From contig NZ_JMIY01000005.1 of NCBI RefSeq assembly GCF_000685155.1, positions 177,148-218,679 of the forward strand: a DNA stretch of 41,532 nucleotides, given 5' to 3'. Of the stretch, positions 1 to 8,326 are shown piece after piece. Below the pieces are notes generated by a model. It searched no databases. It worked only from the letters and a program-made list of their open reading frames with translations, and was not told the origin of the DNA. Position 1 is the stretch's first letter; the number at the start of each line of letters is the position of its first letter. The position numbers were made by a program, and so were the translations under genes. The DNA comes from Candidatus Methanoperedens nitratireducens. Its GTDB lineage: Archaea; Halobacteriota; Methanosarcinia; Methanosarcinales; Methanoperedenaceae.

Positions 1-47
1 TTATCGGGATTGATGTACTGAACATGTCCATGAGTTGAAGTTGTCAT
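1..47 (-). CDS. 5' end of a gene running off the left edge
   Basis: An ATG at 45-47 on the minus strand opens a frame that stays open to the window edge (about 15 codons, beginning MTTSTHGHVQYINPD). A GGAG sequence lies about ten bases upstream, which supports a real start. The HVQYINP opening resembles the first residues of some RidA/YjgF-family proteins, but 15 residues cannot settle a family. Product unknown. Confidence 0.4.
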   Translation of the reverse strand, partial: MTTSTHGHVQYINPD

Positions 48-192
48 GATTCGAATTCTCCTAGAGTGAGGAGGTAGGGCACCCTTATGCGATGCGTTAT
101 GAGCATTATACTATCCTGATCTGCCATGGTTTTAAGGAAGGATTGCAGGAAAGCTGGCCTAAGTGGAGGGACTGGAATTGATCCCGGCCCGA

Positions 193-291
193 CTACTTCT
201 TTTGTGTCCCCTTTTCTCGATAAATGTCGAAAATTTCAAGAGATTTTAGAAATTTGACCGCTTGCCTTGAATATTTAATACCGAAAATCAT
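193..291 (-). pseudogene. Truncated RelE/ParE-type toxin remnant
   Basis: A 32-codon frame starts at an ATG that overlaps the stop of the upstream antitoxin-like gene (ATGA), the usual type II toxin-antitoxin arrangement. Its first 19 residues (MIFGIKYSRQAVKFLKSLE) look like the start of a RelE/ParE-superfamily toxin. The frame then turns into unrelated sequence and stops, where the family normally runs to about 85-95 residues. The toxin therefore appears cut by a deletion or insertion near position 235, leaving an orphan antitoxin. The family call rests on the short N-terminal match and the neighbour. Confidence 0.55.
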
Positions 292-491
292 ATTCCCAAT
301 TCATTCTTAAGATCCTCGTGAGAAGTAAGTATGTCAGAAGCTTTCTCTTTTCTGTATTCCTGCAAAGAGAGATAATCCTCTTCTGTTAGAATTGAGTCAA
401 TGTCTACCATGTGGCTCTTAATATAATCAAGATCTTCTCTAATAGCCCTTAATTCATGTAAAATCTCTTTTGAGTTTATTGCCTCAGACAT
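288..491 (-). CDS. Small antitoxin-like protein
   Basis: A 67-residue acidic protein, predicted mostly helical, with a heptad-like N-terminal half (ILHELRAIREDLDYIKSHM) and a C-terminal tail rich in Lys and Glu. This is the size and character of the short archaeal antitoxins paired with RelE/ParE toxins, which neutralise the toxin and often repress their own promoter. Its stop overlaps the start of a truncated toxin frame, so it once headed a type II pair. With the toxin broken it is probably an orphan. The function is inferred from position and composition, not from a diagnostic motif. Confidence 0.55.
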   Translation of the reverse strand: MSEAINSKEILHELRAIREDLDYIKSHMVDIDSILTEEDYLSLQEYRKEKASDILTSHEDLKNELGI

Positions 492-1410
492 ATTGAATAA
501 TTGATAATCAATTACATAAAAATAACTCTATTTTGTCATTTTCCATCTCTTTTCTACCTGAAAAGAATGCGCCGTTTAAATTTTATGATTGCACCGAGAT
601 CATCCGCTAATCTAACATGCAATCATACGTCATCGGTTAAGAGAAGAATCGTGATAAATCAATTGAAATCCATAAACTCACTAACAAGATTATAATTGAT
701 ACACTGCTGCAATAGGTGCGTATTTCAATATTTGGCACTTCTTGCCTATATCCTTGGATTTGTTCAAAAACATGAGCCTAAAGCCAATTATCCTCCTTAA
801 CCGATGACCAATGAACATGCAATCTTCATCGAATAAATCACCGCAAAGTTAGCCATGAACTGTGGTTTATAGATAACAATGAAAAAGACGATTAACAACG
901 AACTCAAAACGAACTTAAACGAACTCATCAGCCCGAGTTCGTATCGAGTTCGTACCAGTTCGGTGTTTATATTAGCTGAACCCCATCTGAGTCTAAGATG
1001 CGATATAGATTGAACTTTTTCATACCAGGACGCAAAGAGCGCAAAGCACAGAAGTATTAATCTTTGCGGTGAGCCTATCGGCTGCGCCTGAATGAAACAT
1101 AAATATCCAGACAACCCATAGAGATGCCATACCATTGGGCATCAATGCTGATGGATCACGGTTCATCGTGGTGCCCGTAACTTTCGCACCGCTCTCTGAG
1201 CAATTTATACCGCTCAAGCGCATGACCCGATAGGGATGAACATAGCTATTCATGCTGTTTCGCCGCACTGTGTAGTATTCCTATTGAATACTGGGCGAGA
1301 GAGCTGATAGGGCATGTGGGCATGGTGGCTCTGGGGTTCATGACCCTCACTACGAAAGCTTTATAGGTGGAGAACGATAGCAAGGCCGGTAGTCTAAAAT
1401 TTATGCAATC
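492..1410. other. Gene-poor stretch with repeats and possible RNA structure
   Basis: No convincing gene. Short frames here have low-complexity or repeat-derived translations. The stretch holds an inverted-repeat-bounded unit (838-1072) and, from about 1190 to 1400, a segment visibly richer in G and C than its surroundings. That segment contains hairpins such as 1274-1280 with 1286-1292 (7 bp, 5-base loop). Nothing in it matches an RNA family that I recognise. Confidence 0.5.
838..1072. repeat. Inverted-repeat unit with AGTTCGT arrays
   Basis: The 11-base sequence tcaccgcaaag at 838-848 recurs inverted at 1062-1072. Inside are three copies of acgaact (898-904, 909-915, 919-925) followed by three inverted copies (936-942, 947-953 and an imperfect 957-963). 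The inner pair forms an 8-bp stem, 919-926 with 935-942. A tandem cgcaaag repeat lies at 1030-1046. The same acgaact/agttcgt motif flanks the broken GxxExxY gene near 18.4 kb, so this may be a decayed or gene-less copy of that kind of locus. Confidence 0.5.
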
Positions 1411-1731
1411 TCATCCTTCATAAGATATGAAATGTGGATCTGTTAATTGAATATATTTTCTTATGGGAAAATAATGACAATAATGTATATTACTCTGACA
1501 ACAATTCGAACAATATCCAACCTTACAATCATATTCATTTTTTGGACTAAATTTTCCGGTATGCGGCCATTTCTCTTCATTAAATAACTTTGTTATTTGT
1601 TCAATAAGTTGTTTTTTCGTCAATTTTTCATTGTGTTCAATCTTAATGGTACCACCATCACGAATAACTCTATCGGCCACCAAATTAAATGATGCTTTGT
1701 GATTTCTTGTTATTGTTATATATAAACTCAT
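1411..1731 (-). CDS. Hypothetical protein with Cys/His cluster
   Basis: A 106-residue protein that I do not recognise. The N-terminal half is charged and mixed alpha/beta (about residues 1-57). Residues 69-86 carry C69, C74, C77, C78, H83, C85 and H86, a density that suggests metal binding, probably zinc. There is no signal peptide or membrane segment. The next gene downstream in the region (1763-2014) ends with a similar pattern of the form IEEI-x-DENKW, here ITKLFNEEKW at residues 46-55, so the two small proteins may be distant paralogues. It sits in an AT-rich accessory segment. Confidence 0.5.
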   Translation of the reverse strand: MSLYITITRNHKASFNLVADRVIRDGGTIKIEHNEKLTKKQLIEQITKLFNEEKWPHTGKFSPKNEYDCKVGYCSNCCQSNIHYCHYFPIRKYIQLTDPHFISYEG

Positions 1732-1762
1732 AAATCCTCTCTAAATCCAGTGTAAAAGGAAT

Positions 1763-2014
1763 CTAATACCATTTATTCTCGTCTATTATCTCTTCTATTT
1801 GTTTTTGAATACCTTTTTGATCGAGGTTAGTATAAGTACAATCTATAAACTCCTTATCAGGATTCTCGTATTGAAAAGGAATTAAATTCGAATCCGAGTC
1901 TACAATTGCTTTAACATTCATATCAAACAACCCATGTTCATTCATTTTAATTGTAAATTCTAATGTCATTATATCACTAAGATTCTCTAAGGTATTTTTA
2001 TATATAAAAACCAT
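1763..2014 (-). CDS. Hypothetical small protein
   Basis: An 83-residue acidic protein of unknown function. It has no signal peptide, membrane helix or recognisable motif. It ends with a predicted helix finishing in DENKWY, similar to the middle of the 106-residue protein encoded just downstream on the same strand about 30 bases away, so the two may be co-transcribed and related. Low GC and the lack of recognisable relatives fit accessory DNA. Confidence 0.45.
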   Translation of the reverse strand: MVFIYKNTLENLSDIMTLEFTIKMNEHGLFDMNVKAIVDSDSNLIPFQYENPDKEFIDCTYTNLDQKGIQKQIEEIIDENKWY

Positions 2015-2438
2015 AGGAATAAGAATAGTGTTATAAATAAAATATCAATTTTTCAAATTCCACTGCTTATCAAATGGATTATGGGTAATCAATCCCCATA
2101 TTTATTCTTCTCCTACTGCAAGTGAACCTCTCGCACCGATTTCTTGATGGTCAATTATTATATATGAGCCAAGATGGAGCCATCAAATCAATCATGAGGA
2201 CTGCCCTCCGCCCTAAAGGGAGCACGCAAAAGCGAATGTGCGCCTACCCACGATAACAACTTCGGGAGGAGTTAAGAGCATGTACGGGGTATAGTGATTG
2301 TTGCAGAAAAAATCTTATGCTCACAGAGGCGATGGATAAACAAACCATTCCTGAAATGCTGAAATTCAGGTGCACGGCGTCTAAAGAGTTCCCATAACGC
2401 TATGTTTTCCCATGTAACTGGGCTTTAACTTTTCAGTT
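2015..2438. other. Non-coding stretch, partly GC-rich
   Basis: No supported gene. From about 2170 to 2400 the base composition rises above that of the AT-rich neighbours, and there are weak hairpins, for example 2350-2355 with 2365-2370. It could be a decayed mobile element or an RNA. I cannot assign it. Confidence 0.35.
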
Positions 2439-3596
2439 TTATTTTCCAAAAGATCTAGGCCTTTTAATCAATTCAATATGTATTATGCTGTCCATGGGAA
2501 TGTATTCCAAGTGGATACTTTTATCTGGATGTTTAACCAAAAGTTGCACCGCTTCTTTATCCATTCTTTTAATTCTGCCATCCATGCTCTTTGGTCCTTT
2601 ACCACTTGCATCTCTTTTAATGATAACTCTAGCATATCTGAATATATCTGCTGAAATTCCTTTCTCCATTGATATCAAAGTTAATGCAATGAAAATAGAT
2701 GAAAATACCAATATTCCAAGAGTTAGAGACAAGTTTTTAATTGAAAGATTTAAATAAGCAAGAATGAGTAACAATATAAGCTTTGGAGGACCAAATATTA
2801 ATAAATCCAATAATAAATGACCGAGTTCTTTTAAAATAGATAATTTCGATTTATTTACGAAATAACTCTCTGTATTTGATATCTCTTGCCCAGACTCTGG
2901 AATTTTAGAGGCTTTTTCGGCATTCTCTTTAATATTATTATAAATCTTTTTCCCAATCTCTTTATAGATTCTCCCCTGCTTTTCGAAATATGAAATTAAA
3001 GATGTGCTAACTTTACTGCTTTTTATATTTATTTCTTGTAATGATTCAAGGGTCAGATACTTGGAAAACCACTCCAGCTCATATAGACTCTTGTATTCTA
3101 AAGAGTTTTCTGCTACATCGCATTTTCTTACACTCGAAAGCACAACCAACGTAATGTAAACGAAAGTCACAGCGATTGTAATTATGGATATTGCTTTATC
3201 TATAATTACTAATTTATAATAATCAGTGTATCCAAATAGAACTGATAATATTGCTACAATTATTATTAATATCAATGAGATTTTAAAATCAAATAAATAA
3301 AAGATTATTAATATCATAATAATTGAAGAAACAAGAAGCACACGATCAGGTAAGATAGGAAAAATCAAATATTTTGTAAACCAGAAAAAAGTAAAAAGAT
3401 ACCCAAAAATAAAAATCATACCATGAAAATTTAAAAAGGTTTTTTCTGGTAATTTAGGCCGATAAAAATTATAAAAAAATCCAAAATACGAAAATGAACC
3501 TACAATAATCGCTATAACTGTAGGAAATAACAGCAGTGGTTCAGATTTTGGAAAATAATTTATAATCTCCAAAATAAAATCTAAAAATTCAGACAT
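2439..3596 (-). CDS. Multi-pass membrane protein, function unknown
   Basis: A 385-residue protein with about seven hydrophobic segments. Five lie in the first 155 residues (about 20-43, 56-82, 85-104, 105-130, 131-155), followed by a charged soluble loop (about 156-250), two more helices (about 258-285 and 287-309) and a basic soluble tail of about 75 residues. I recognise no family. The soluble loop is Lys/Glu/Ser-rich and the tail contains an MDGRIKRMDKEAV segment. Strong AT bias and isolation from core genes suggest accessory DNA. The ATG at 3596 has AGGA upstream. Confidence 0.6.
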   Translation of the reverse strand: MSEFLDFILEIINYFPKSEPLLLFPTVIAIIVGSFSYFGFFYNFYRPKLPEKTFLNFHGMIFIFGYLFTFFWFTKYLIFPILPDRVLLVSSIIMILIIFYLFDFKISLILIIIVAILSVLFGYTDYYKLVIIDKAISIITIAVTFVYITLVVLSSVRKCDVAENSLEYKSLYELEWFSKYLTLESLQEINIKSSKVSTSLISYFEKQGRIYKEIGKKIYNNIKENAEKASKIPESGQEISNTESYFVNKSKLSILKELGHLLLDLLIFGPPKLILLLILAYLNLSIKNLSLTLGILVFSSIFIALTLISMEKGISADIFRYARVIIKRDASGKGPKSMDGRIKRMDKEAVQLLVKHPDKSIHLEYIPMDSIIHIELIKRPRSFGK

Positions 3597-4065
3597 TTTA
3601 ATCCTTTTACTTCATAATTTAAATTAATATAGCACAGTACATATATATAACTATATTGACTATATGAAAAATGCTGAATAATACTTCGTCCATGGTCTCA
3701 CTCATGCTCATAAACCCAGAACAACTTTTTATCAAAGCGAAAGATGAACGCATATATGGAAGCGCTCAAAAATAATTGATATCGAACATCATGCCGTGAG
3801 CCTGGGCTGCCGTGGCAGTGAGTTCCCCGGCTGAGCAGATAACCGTCGGCGCTTGCTCCGGACATTCGTCCTCGCACTGAAGAAATGCGCTTCGAGTAGC
3901 CCGGAAGAAACTACCTGACAAACCAAAGATACGCAGTAATTTCAGCCATTCGGGAATATGACAAGGATTATGTGCAATAGCCAGCCATTTTAATAGACCG
4001 CGCGCATAAAGAAAAAAAGGCTTTCAGGCTAAGAGGCGGATTCCAGAGGTTCTTGTGTTCGGAAT
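3597..4065. other. Non-coding stretch
   Basis: No supported gene or RNA. 3597-3770 is AT-rich. About 3790-3910 is GC-rich and may be a remnant of older sequence, but neither strand shows an open frame with recognisable content. Confidence 0.35.
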
Positions 4066-5262
4066 TCACCCATCATACCCGATCTCCTCTTTTGTGAGAT
4101 AGCACGCAGGGTCATCTGCCCAGACATTACCGTATATCGCCTCCGCACGCACGCGGAAATTCCCGTTGCAGATATCGAACCATTTGCACCTTGCGCACCT
4201 GTCAGCGTTAGCCTTTATGAGAGGCTTTCTGTTCTTGAGCCCTGCCATGAGCTCATTGCTCAGATCTGTCCAGATCTCGCTAAACTTTCGTTCCTTTACA
4301 TTTCCGAATGAATAATGCCTCCAGAACTGATCAGCATGGACCGAGCCGTCCCATGAGACACAGCCTATCCCTATGCCTGATGAATTGCCCTGGTTCATCT
4401 GGAGGAGTTCGAATACTTCCCCGGCGCGGGCAGGATTCTCTTTTAGAAGGCGGAAGTAGATATACGGGCCGTCACAGTGGTTATCAACTGTCAATACCTC
4501 AATCGGGAAGCCCCTGTCATGAAGGGCCTTTGTCCTCTCCATGATAAGGTCAAGCGTCTTTCTGCTCTCCTCGTGGCTCAGGTCTTCTTTTACCAGTCCT
4601 GAGCCGCGCCCGGCATATACAAGGTGGTAGAAGCAGACGCGCGGGATCTTCTCCTCTTCTAGAAGGTCGAATATGGCAGGGACATCACGTACGTTCTTCC
4701 TGTTGATAGTAAAACGCAAACCCACCTTGATGCCTTCTTCAATGCAGTTGCGCATACCCTGTAATGCAGCATCAAATGCGCCATCCATGCCCCTGAACCT
4801 GTCGTTTGTCTCTCTCATGCCGTCAAGTGATACGCCCACATAGGAAAGACCGATCTCCTTTAAGATTTTTGCAATTTTTTTATCGATCAAAGTGCCGTTT
4901 GTTGATATCACGGCGCGCATTCCTTTTGATCGTGCATACTGGGCAAGTAGAGGCAGATCAGGATGCATGAGCGGTTCACCGCCTGAGAAGAGTATCACAG
5001 GTGCGCCAAACCGTGCAAGATCATCTATTAGTTCCATGCCCTGCTGCGTGGTGAGTTCACCTTTATACTCAATGTCCCTGGATTGCGCATAGCAGTGGAT
5101 GCAGCGCAGGTTGCAGCGCCGGGTCATATTCCAGACCACAACCGGTTTTTTATCCTTTGAGAACTGAAGCAGATGGGAAGGGAGTTTGCCTGAATCGCGC
5201 CCGTATCTGAGGGCATCTGATGGTTCAACTATTCCACAGTAAAGCTTTGAGATACCTATCAT
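4066..5262 (-). CDS. ahbC: Radical SAM/SPASM enzyme, AhbC-type (12,18-didecarboxysiroheme deacetylase)
   Basis: A 398-residue radical SAM protein. The first cluster motif CxxxCxxC is at C50, C54 and C57. A C-terminal SPASM-type region has GCVSWDGSVHADQFW and then CARCKWFDIC, holding extra 4Fe-4S clusters. The MIGISKLYCG opening and the following SDALRYGR and LPSHLLQFS matches are what I associate with AhbC. AhbC removes the acetate side chains from 12,18-didecarboxysiroheme to give Fe-coproporphyrin III in the archaeal siroheme-dependent heme route. The paralogue AhbD is the main alternative. It is third in a run with NOG1 and a HesB-like gene. Start at ATG 5262, with GGTG about 8 bases upstream. 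Confidence 0.75.
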   Translation of the reverse strand: MIGISKLYCGIVEPSDALRYGRDSGKLPSHLLQFSKDKKPVVVWNMTRRCNLRCIHCYAQSRDIEYKGELTTQQGMELIDDLARFGAPVILFSGGEPLMHPDLPLLAQYARSKGMRAVISTNGTLIDKKIAKILKEIGLSYVGVSLDGMRETNDRFRGMDGAFDAALQGMRNCIEEGIKVGLRFTINRKNVRDVPAIFDLLEEEKIPRVCFYHLVYAGRGSGLVKEDLSHEESRKTLDLIMERTKALHDRGFPIEVLTVDNHCDGPYIYFRLLKENPARAGEVFELLQMNQGNSSGIGIGCVSWDGSVHADQFWRHYSFGNVKERKFSEIWTDLSNELMAGLKNRKPLIKANADRCARCKWFDICNGNFRVRAEAIYGNVWADDPACYLTKEEIGYDG

Positions 5263-5317
5263 CTTTATTCACCTGTATTATTCGAGTTATTACGAATCAA
5301 TTTATCTGATATCTATC

Positions 5318-5590
5318 TTATTCATACAGGTTAATAAGTAATCCTTTTTGTTCATCAAAATTGATCTCTACAGTAGATGCGTTATCTACAAGACCTTTTT
5401 CTATATGTACTGTGATCCCGCCCCGGGTATAGGTAGCATCACCTGAAAGCGCTTTTTTTACAGGTATGATCTCAAGCCGCCTGCAGCATCCCCCGCCGCT
5501 TATAAATATACGCACTGCCTGAGCATCCTCTTTTTTCAGGGTCTCCTTAATAAATTCGACAGCTTTATCATCTATTATGAATCTGCTCAT
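5318..5590 (-). CDS. HesB/IscA-like small protein with GGGCC motif
   Basis: A 90-residue protein. The layout, an N-terminal helix (DDKAVEFIKETLKK), a strand and glycine turn with two cysteines (ISGGGCC), and a C-terminal region like ITVHIEKGLV...IDF..GLLI, resembles the HesB/IscA fold. The usual C-terminal CGC cluster-binding pair is missing and the first cysteine position is a CC pair. It may carry or sense an Fe-S cluster or thiol, but that is inference. Its ATG overlaps the stop of the upstream NOG1-like gene by four bases, and the AhbC gene follows 55 bases downstream, so it may serve the Fe-S enzyme next to it. Confidence 0.5.
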   Translation of the reverse strand: MSRFIIDDKAVEFIKETLKKEDAQAVRIFISGGGCCRRLEIIPVKKALSGDATYTRGGITVHIEKGLVDNASTVEINFDEQKGLLINLYE

Positions 5591-6543
5591 TGTTTACCTT
5601 CAGTTAACATCCCCACAAGCCTGTTGAGAACTGCATCCACACCTTCGCCGGTCAGCGTGGACATGCTCATATCCGCGTTCTCGACCGGCTCTGCTATATC
5701 TATCTTGTTCGCCACAACCAGCATAGGTATCCCGAACTCTTTTTTTATCCCATCCAGCAGGTGCATCTGCTCTCTGAGGGTATAACCGCAGGTCTCAGAC
5801 GGGTCGATTATATATAAAATGGCCCCTCCGACATGCTTTAAGGCTAAAATTGCCTGAAGCTCGATCTCGTTCCTCTCCTCAAGAGGGCGGTCAAGCAGTC
5901 CAGGTGTATCAATGACCTGGTACCGTATCCCGCCCCTTGTGAAATGTCCAACAGCCAGTCCTTTCGTGGTAAAAGGGTATGAAGCGATCTCAGGTCTTGC
6001 GCTGCTGATGAGAGCCACAAAGCTGGATTTTCCCACATTCGGGTAACCTGCCACCACGATTGCCGGCCCCTCCCCGATATCCGGAAGTTTACGCAGCTTA
6101 TTTCGCGCATCGTTCAGGAATCGCAGGTTGCCATCGATGCTGTCCACAATTGAGGATATCCTGCCGAATGCCTGCTTGCGTACTACTTTTGCATCCTCGC
6201 TGTTGCGCATCATGCCCACATATCTTCTTGATATCTCTTTTATCTTATTTCCCGCCCACTGGATAGAGGCAAGGTTCATTTTTAACTCCTCGATACCTAC
6301 AAGTACATCGGCAAGCTCAAGATAAAAAGGCGGCATCTGGTCAAAGCTCGGGAATTTCCTGACTATGCTTGTAAGATTATCACTGAGTATGTTTGCTGCT
6401 GTAAGCAGCATAGATTCTTCGGCATCCAGTTTGGTCTTTCGATCCAGAATTCTCTTTCCGTGTTTTGCCCTGGCAGCGCGTCTGAAGGCTTTATCGAGAA
6501 GTTCCTCTGATGTAGGCACTGTGGGGATTTTTTCAAAAATCAT
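5587..6543 (-). CDS. NOG1-family GTPase
   Basis: A 318-residue protein with an N-terminal helical domain (about 1-155) and a TRAFAC-class G domain. G1 is GYPNVGKSS (166-174), the switch region includes YPFTTKG, G3 is DTPG (212-215), G4 is NKID (279-282), and a G5-like STLTGEG follows. The architecture matches the archaeal/eukaryotic NOG1 (GTPBP4) group, which acts in large ribosomal subunit assembly, in a short archaeal form that lacks the eukaryotic C-terminal extension. It is first in a run with the HesB-like and AhbC genes. Confidence 0.85.
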   Translation of the reverse strand: MIFEKIPTVPTSEELLDKAFRRAARAKHGKRILDRKTKLDAEESMLLTAANILSDNLTSIVRKFPSFDQMPPFYLELADVLVGIEELKMNLASIQWAGNKIKEISRRYVGMMRNSEDAKVVRKQAFGRISSIVDSIDGNLRFLNDARNKLRKLPDIGEGPAIVVAGYPNVGKSSFVALISSARPEIASYPFTTKGLAVGHFTRGGIRYQVIDTPGLLDRPLEERNEIELQAILALKHVGGAILYIIDPSETCGYTLREQMHLLDGIKKEFGIPMLVVANKIDIAEPVENADMSMSTLTGEGVDAVLNRLVGMLTEGKQ

Positions 6544-6647
6544 TGGACTAAAGATGCGGTGGATAGATAAAATGATTATGTAATAAAGGAAAAAACTTGT
6601 TAATAAGATGCAGATCCTATCGATCTTCTGCGAAATCCAGCTAACAG

Positions 6648-7787
6648 CTACTTCTCTTTACTTAGCACTGCAGCTTTGTGTATTTTTTCATTCAGGTATG
6701 ATACTTCCTGGGCCTTTGCCATGTGTTCCATAGCTTCACGGATCGGTTTTATGATCTCCACAGGGATTTCTTTAGGTACCTGTACTGGTGCTTTCGCTGT
6801 CTCCTTGATCTCACCGCTCAGGAATGGACATGTGACTCCTGTGAGAACAGACATAACGCGGACGCTGCCGGTCAATGCCGGGTCTACCTTGGCTCCCCAT
6901 ATCACGCGTTTTGTATATGGAACCTTCTGCATTATCTGTTCTCCTGCTATGGCCACTTCATCAAGGGTCATGTCCTCACCCCCGACTATGTGTATCATAA
7001 CACCATATGCAGTCGATATATCGGTAATATCAAGAAGAGGGGTTGAGAGCGCCTGAGAGACCGATTTTTCTATGCGGTTCTCACCATTACCTTCACCAAT
7101 TCCGATGGCCGATATTCCCCCGCGTTCCATCACAGCACGAAGATCTGCATAATCAAGATTCACAAGGCTTGGCTGGGTTATGGTATCAGTTAGATTCTTA
7201 ACAAACGAACCCACAAGTGCATTTGCAACGGCCAGAGCCTCTTTTAGCGGAAGGTTGCCTGCTACTTCCCTGAGCTTTGAATTATCTATCACGATTATTG
7301 AATCGCAGTTCTCTGCAAGTTCCTTTATGGCATTCCGCGCCTTCTCACGTCTTATCATCTCAATGGTGAACGGTATGGTTACGCATGCAATGGTGAGCGC
7401 ACCTGCTTCTCTTCCAGCCTCTGCAAAAACTGGTATCGCGCCTGTACCTGATCCTCCTCCCAGTCCTGCCACAAGGAACATAAGGTTGCTGCCCTTCAGC
7501 TCTTCCCTGATCTCATCCAGGTTCTCTCTTGCCGCCTCAGCACCTCTCTCAGGGAATCCTCCGCAGCCGTGCCCTTTACACAGCTTTTCACCGAGTAATA
7601 TGATCTTATCTGCCCTTGTCATTGTACTAAGATGCGGTGCATCTGTATTGGCCGCGATTATTTTACCGCCGGCAAGTTTCTTTTCAGCTATCCACGTAGC
7701 GATATTGCAGCCCGCACCACCAAGACCAACAACGGTAACAGATGGACGTGCAGTCTTTACTTTCTCCAATAATTCTTCTCTAGTCAT
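6648..7787 (-). CDS. ftsZ: Cell division protein FtsZ
   Basis: A 379-residue tubulin-like GTPase that forms the cytokinetic ring. The N-terminal GLGGAGCN loop, the tubulin signature GGGSGTG, and the synergy-loop region NLDYADLRAV are all present. The C-terminal 40 residues are a variable tail (KAPVQVPKEIPVEIIKPI) that may serve as the linker to membrane anchors. The ATG at 7787 has GGAGG seven bases upstream. Archaea usually carry FtsZ1 and FtsZ2, and the sequence alone does not let me say which this is. It is transcribed alone. Confidence 0.95.
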   Translation of the reverse strand: MTREELLEKVKTARPSVTVVGLGGAGCNIATWIAEKKLAGGKIIAANTDAPHLSTMTRADKIILLGEKLCKGHGCGGFPERGAEAARENLDEIREELKGSNLMFLVAGLGGGSGTGAIPVFAEAGREAGALTIACVTIPFTIEMIRREKARNAIKELAENCDSIIVIDNSKLREVAGNLPLKEALAVANALVGSFVKNLTDTITQPSLVNLDYADLRAVMERGGISAIGIGEGNGENRIEKSVSQALSTPLLDITDISTAYGVMIHIVGGEDMTLDEVAIAGEQIMQKVPYTKRVIWGAKVDPALTGSVRVMSVLTGVTCPFLSGEIKETAKAPVQVPKEIPVEIIKPIREAMEHMAKAQEVSYLNEKIHKAAVLSKEK

Positions 7788-7880
7788 AATCAGCCTCCAG
7801 TATTAAGTTGCCTTGTTAGTATTTAAATTCTTTTATTTAATGATGATATACAGGTTCAAGTTACCAATCAGCAGGATAAT

Positions 7881-7893
7881 AAATTATATATTA
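7881..7893 (+). promoter_or_regulatory. TATA box for the DUF2111 gene
   Basis: An AAATTATATATTA sequence is centred about 26 bases before the ATG at 7913, the archaeal TATA-to-transcription-start distance. This predicts a leaderless or near-leaderless mRNA. Confidence 0.5.
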
Positions 7894-7912
7894 TAAGACG
7901 TAAAACATTAAC

Positions 7913-8326
7913 ATGAACATGGATTACACCAAAATACAGATCTCAGCAGATTCAGATGCCAGAGAGGTAGCTCCTTTTGCAATGGCAGTGCATGAACTTT
8001 TAGGGCTTCCGGTCACAATGAGAAGTCTCAATAAAAAGGGTGTCAGAATCGAGAAAGGAAAAATCCTTGACGATAACTATACAGGCCCTGTACTGGAGCA
8101 GGTACTAAAAGAGAACCAGATCATCCGTACAATCCCTACAAACGGCAGATATACAGGAATTCCTGTAGTTGTAGCCCCGATAAGGAATAAAGAGGGCTAT
8201 GGAATTGCCGCCATAGGTATAGTGGATGTGGTAGGTACCGTAGATTTGGGGCTTGTATTTAGTGATTACCCTGAGGTTGTAAATCAGGTGCAGGATTGCT
8301 TAAGAGCGCGCATGTCAGTACCTTGA
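7913..8326 (+). CDS. DUF2111 family protein
   Basis: A 137-residue soluble protein matching what I know of DUF2111, a family found mainly in methanogenic archaea and close relatives and without an assigned function. It has an N-terminal helix with AVHELLGLPVTMRS and a beta-rich second half (GIPVVVAPIRN, GYGIAAIGIVDVVGTVDLG). No catalytic motif stands out. The stop overlaps a TTG start for the following RimI-like acetyltransferase, so the two are translationally coupled. Confidence 0.75.
   Translation: MNMDYTKIQISADSDAREVAPFAMAVHELLGLPVTMRSLNKKGVRIEKGKILDDNYTGPVLEQVLKENQIIRTIPTNGRYTGIPVVVAPIRNKEGYGIAAIGIVDVVGTVDLGLVFSDYPEVVNQVQDCLRARMSVP

Noticed and set aside
501-695. 65-codon open frame on the + strand
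   Set aside because: Composition is like translated non-coding AT-rich DNA, there is no ribosome-binding sequence, and no recognisable domain.
797-1268. Two overlapping minus-strand frames of 112 and 82 codons
   Set aside because: Both run through the inverted-repeat unit and the cgcaaag repeats, so their apparent protein content is repeat-derived.
7180-7806. 208-codon frame antisense to ftsZ
   Set aside because: It is the complement of a well-conserved ftsZ frame, with Ser/Ala/Pro-rich shadow translation and no family match.
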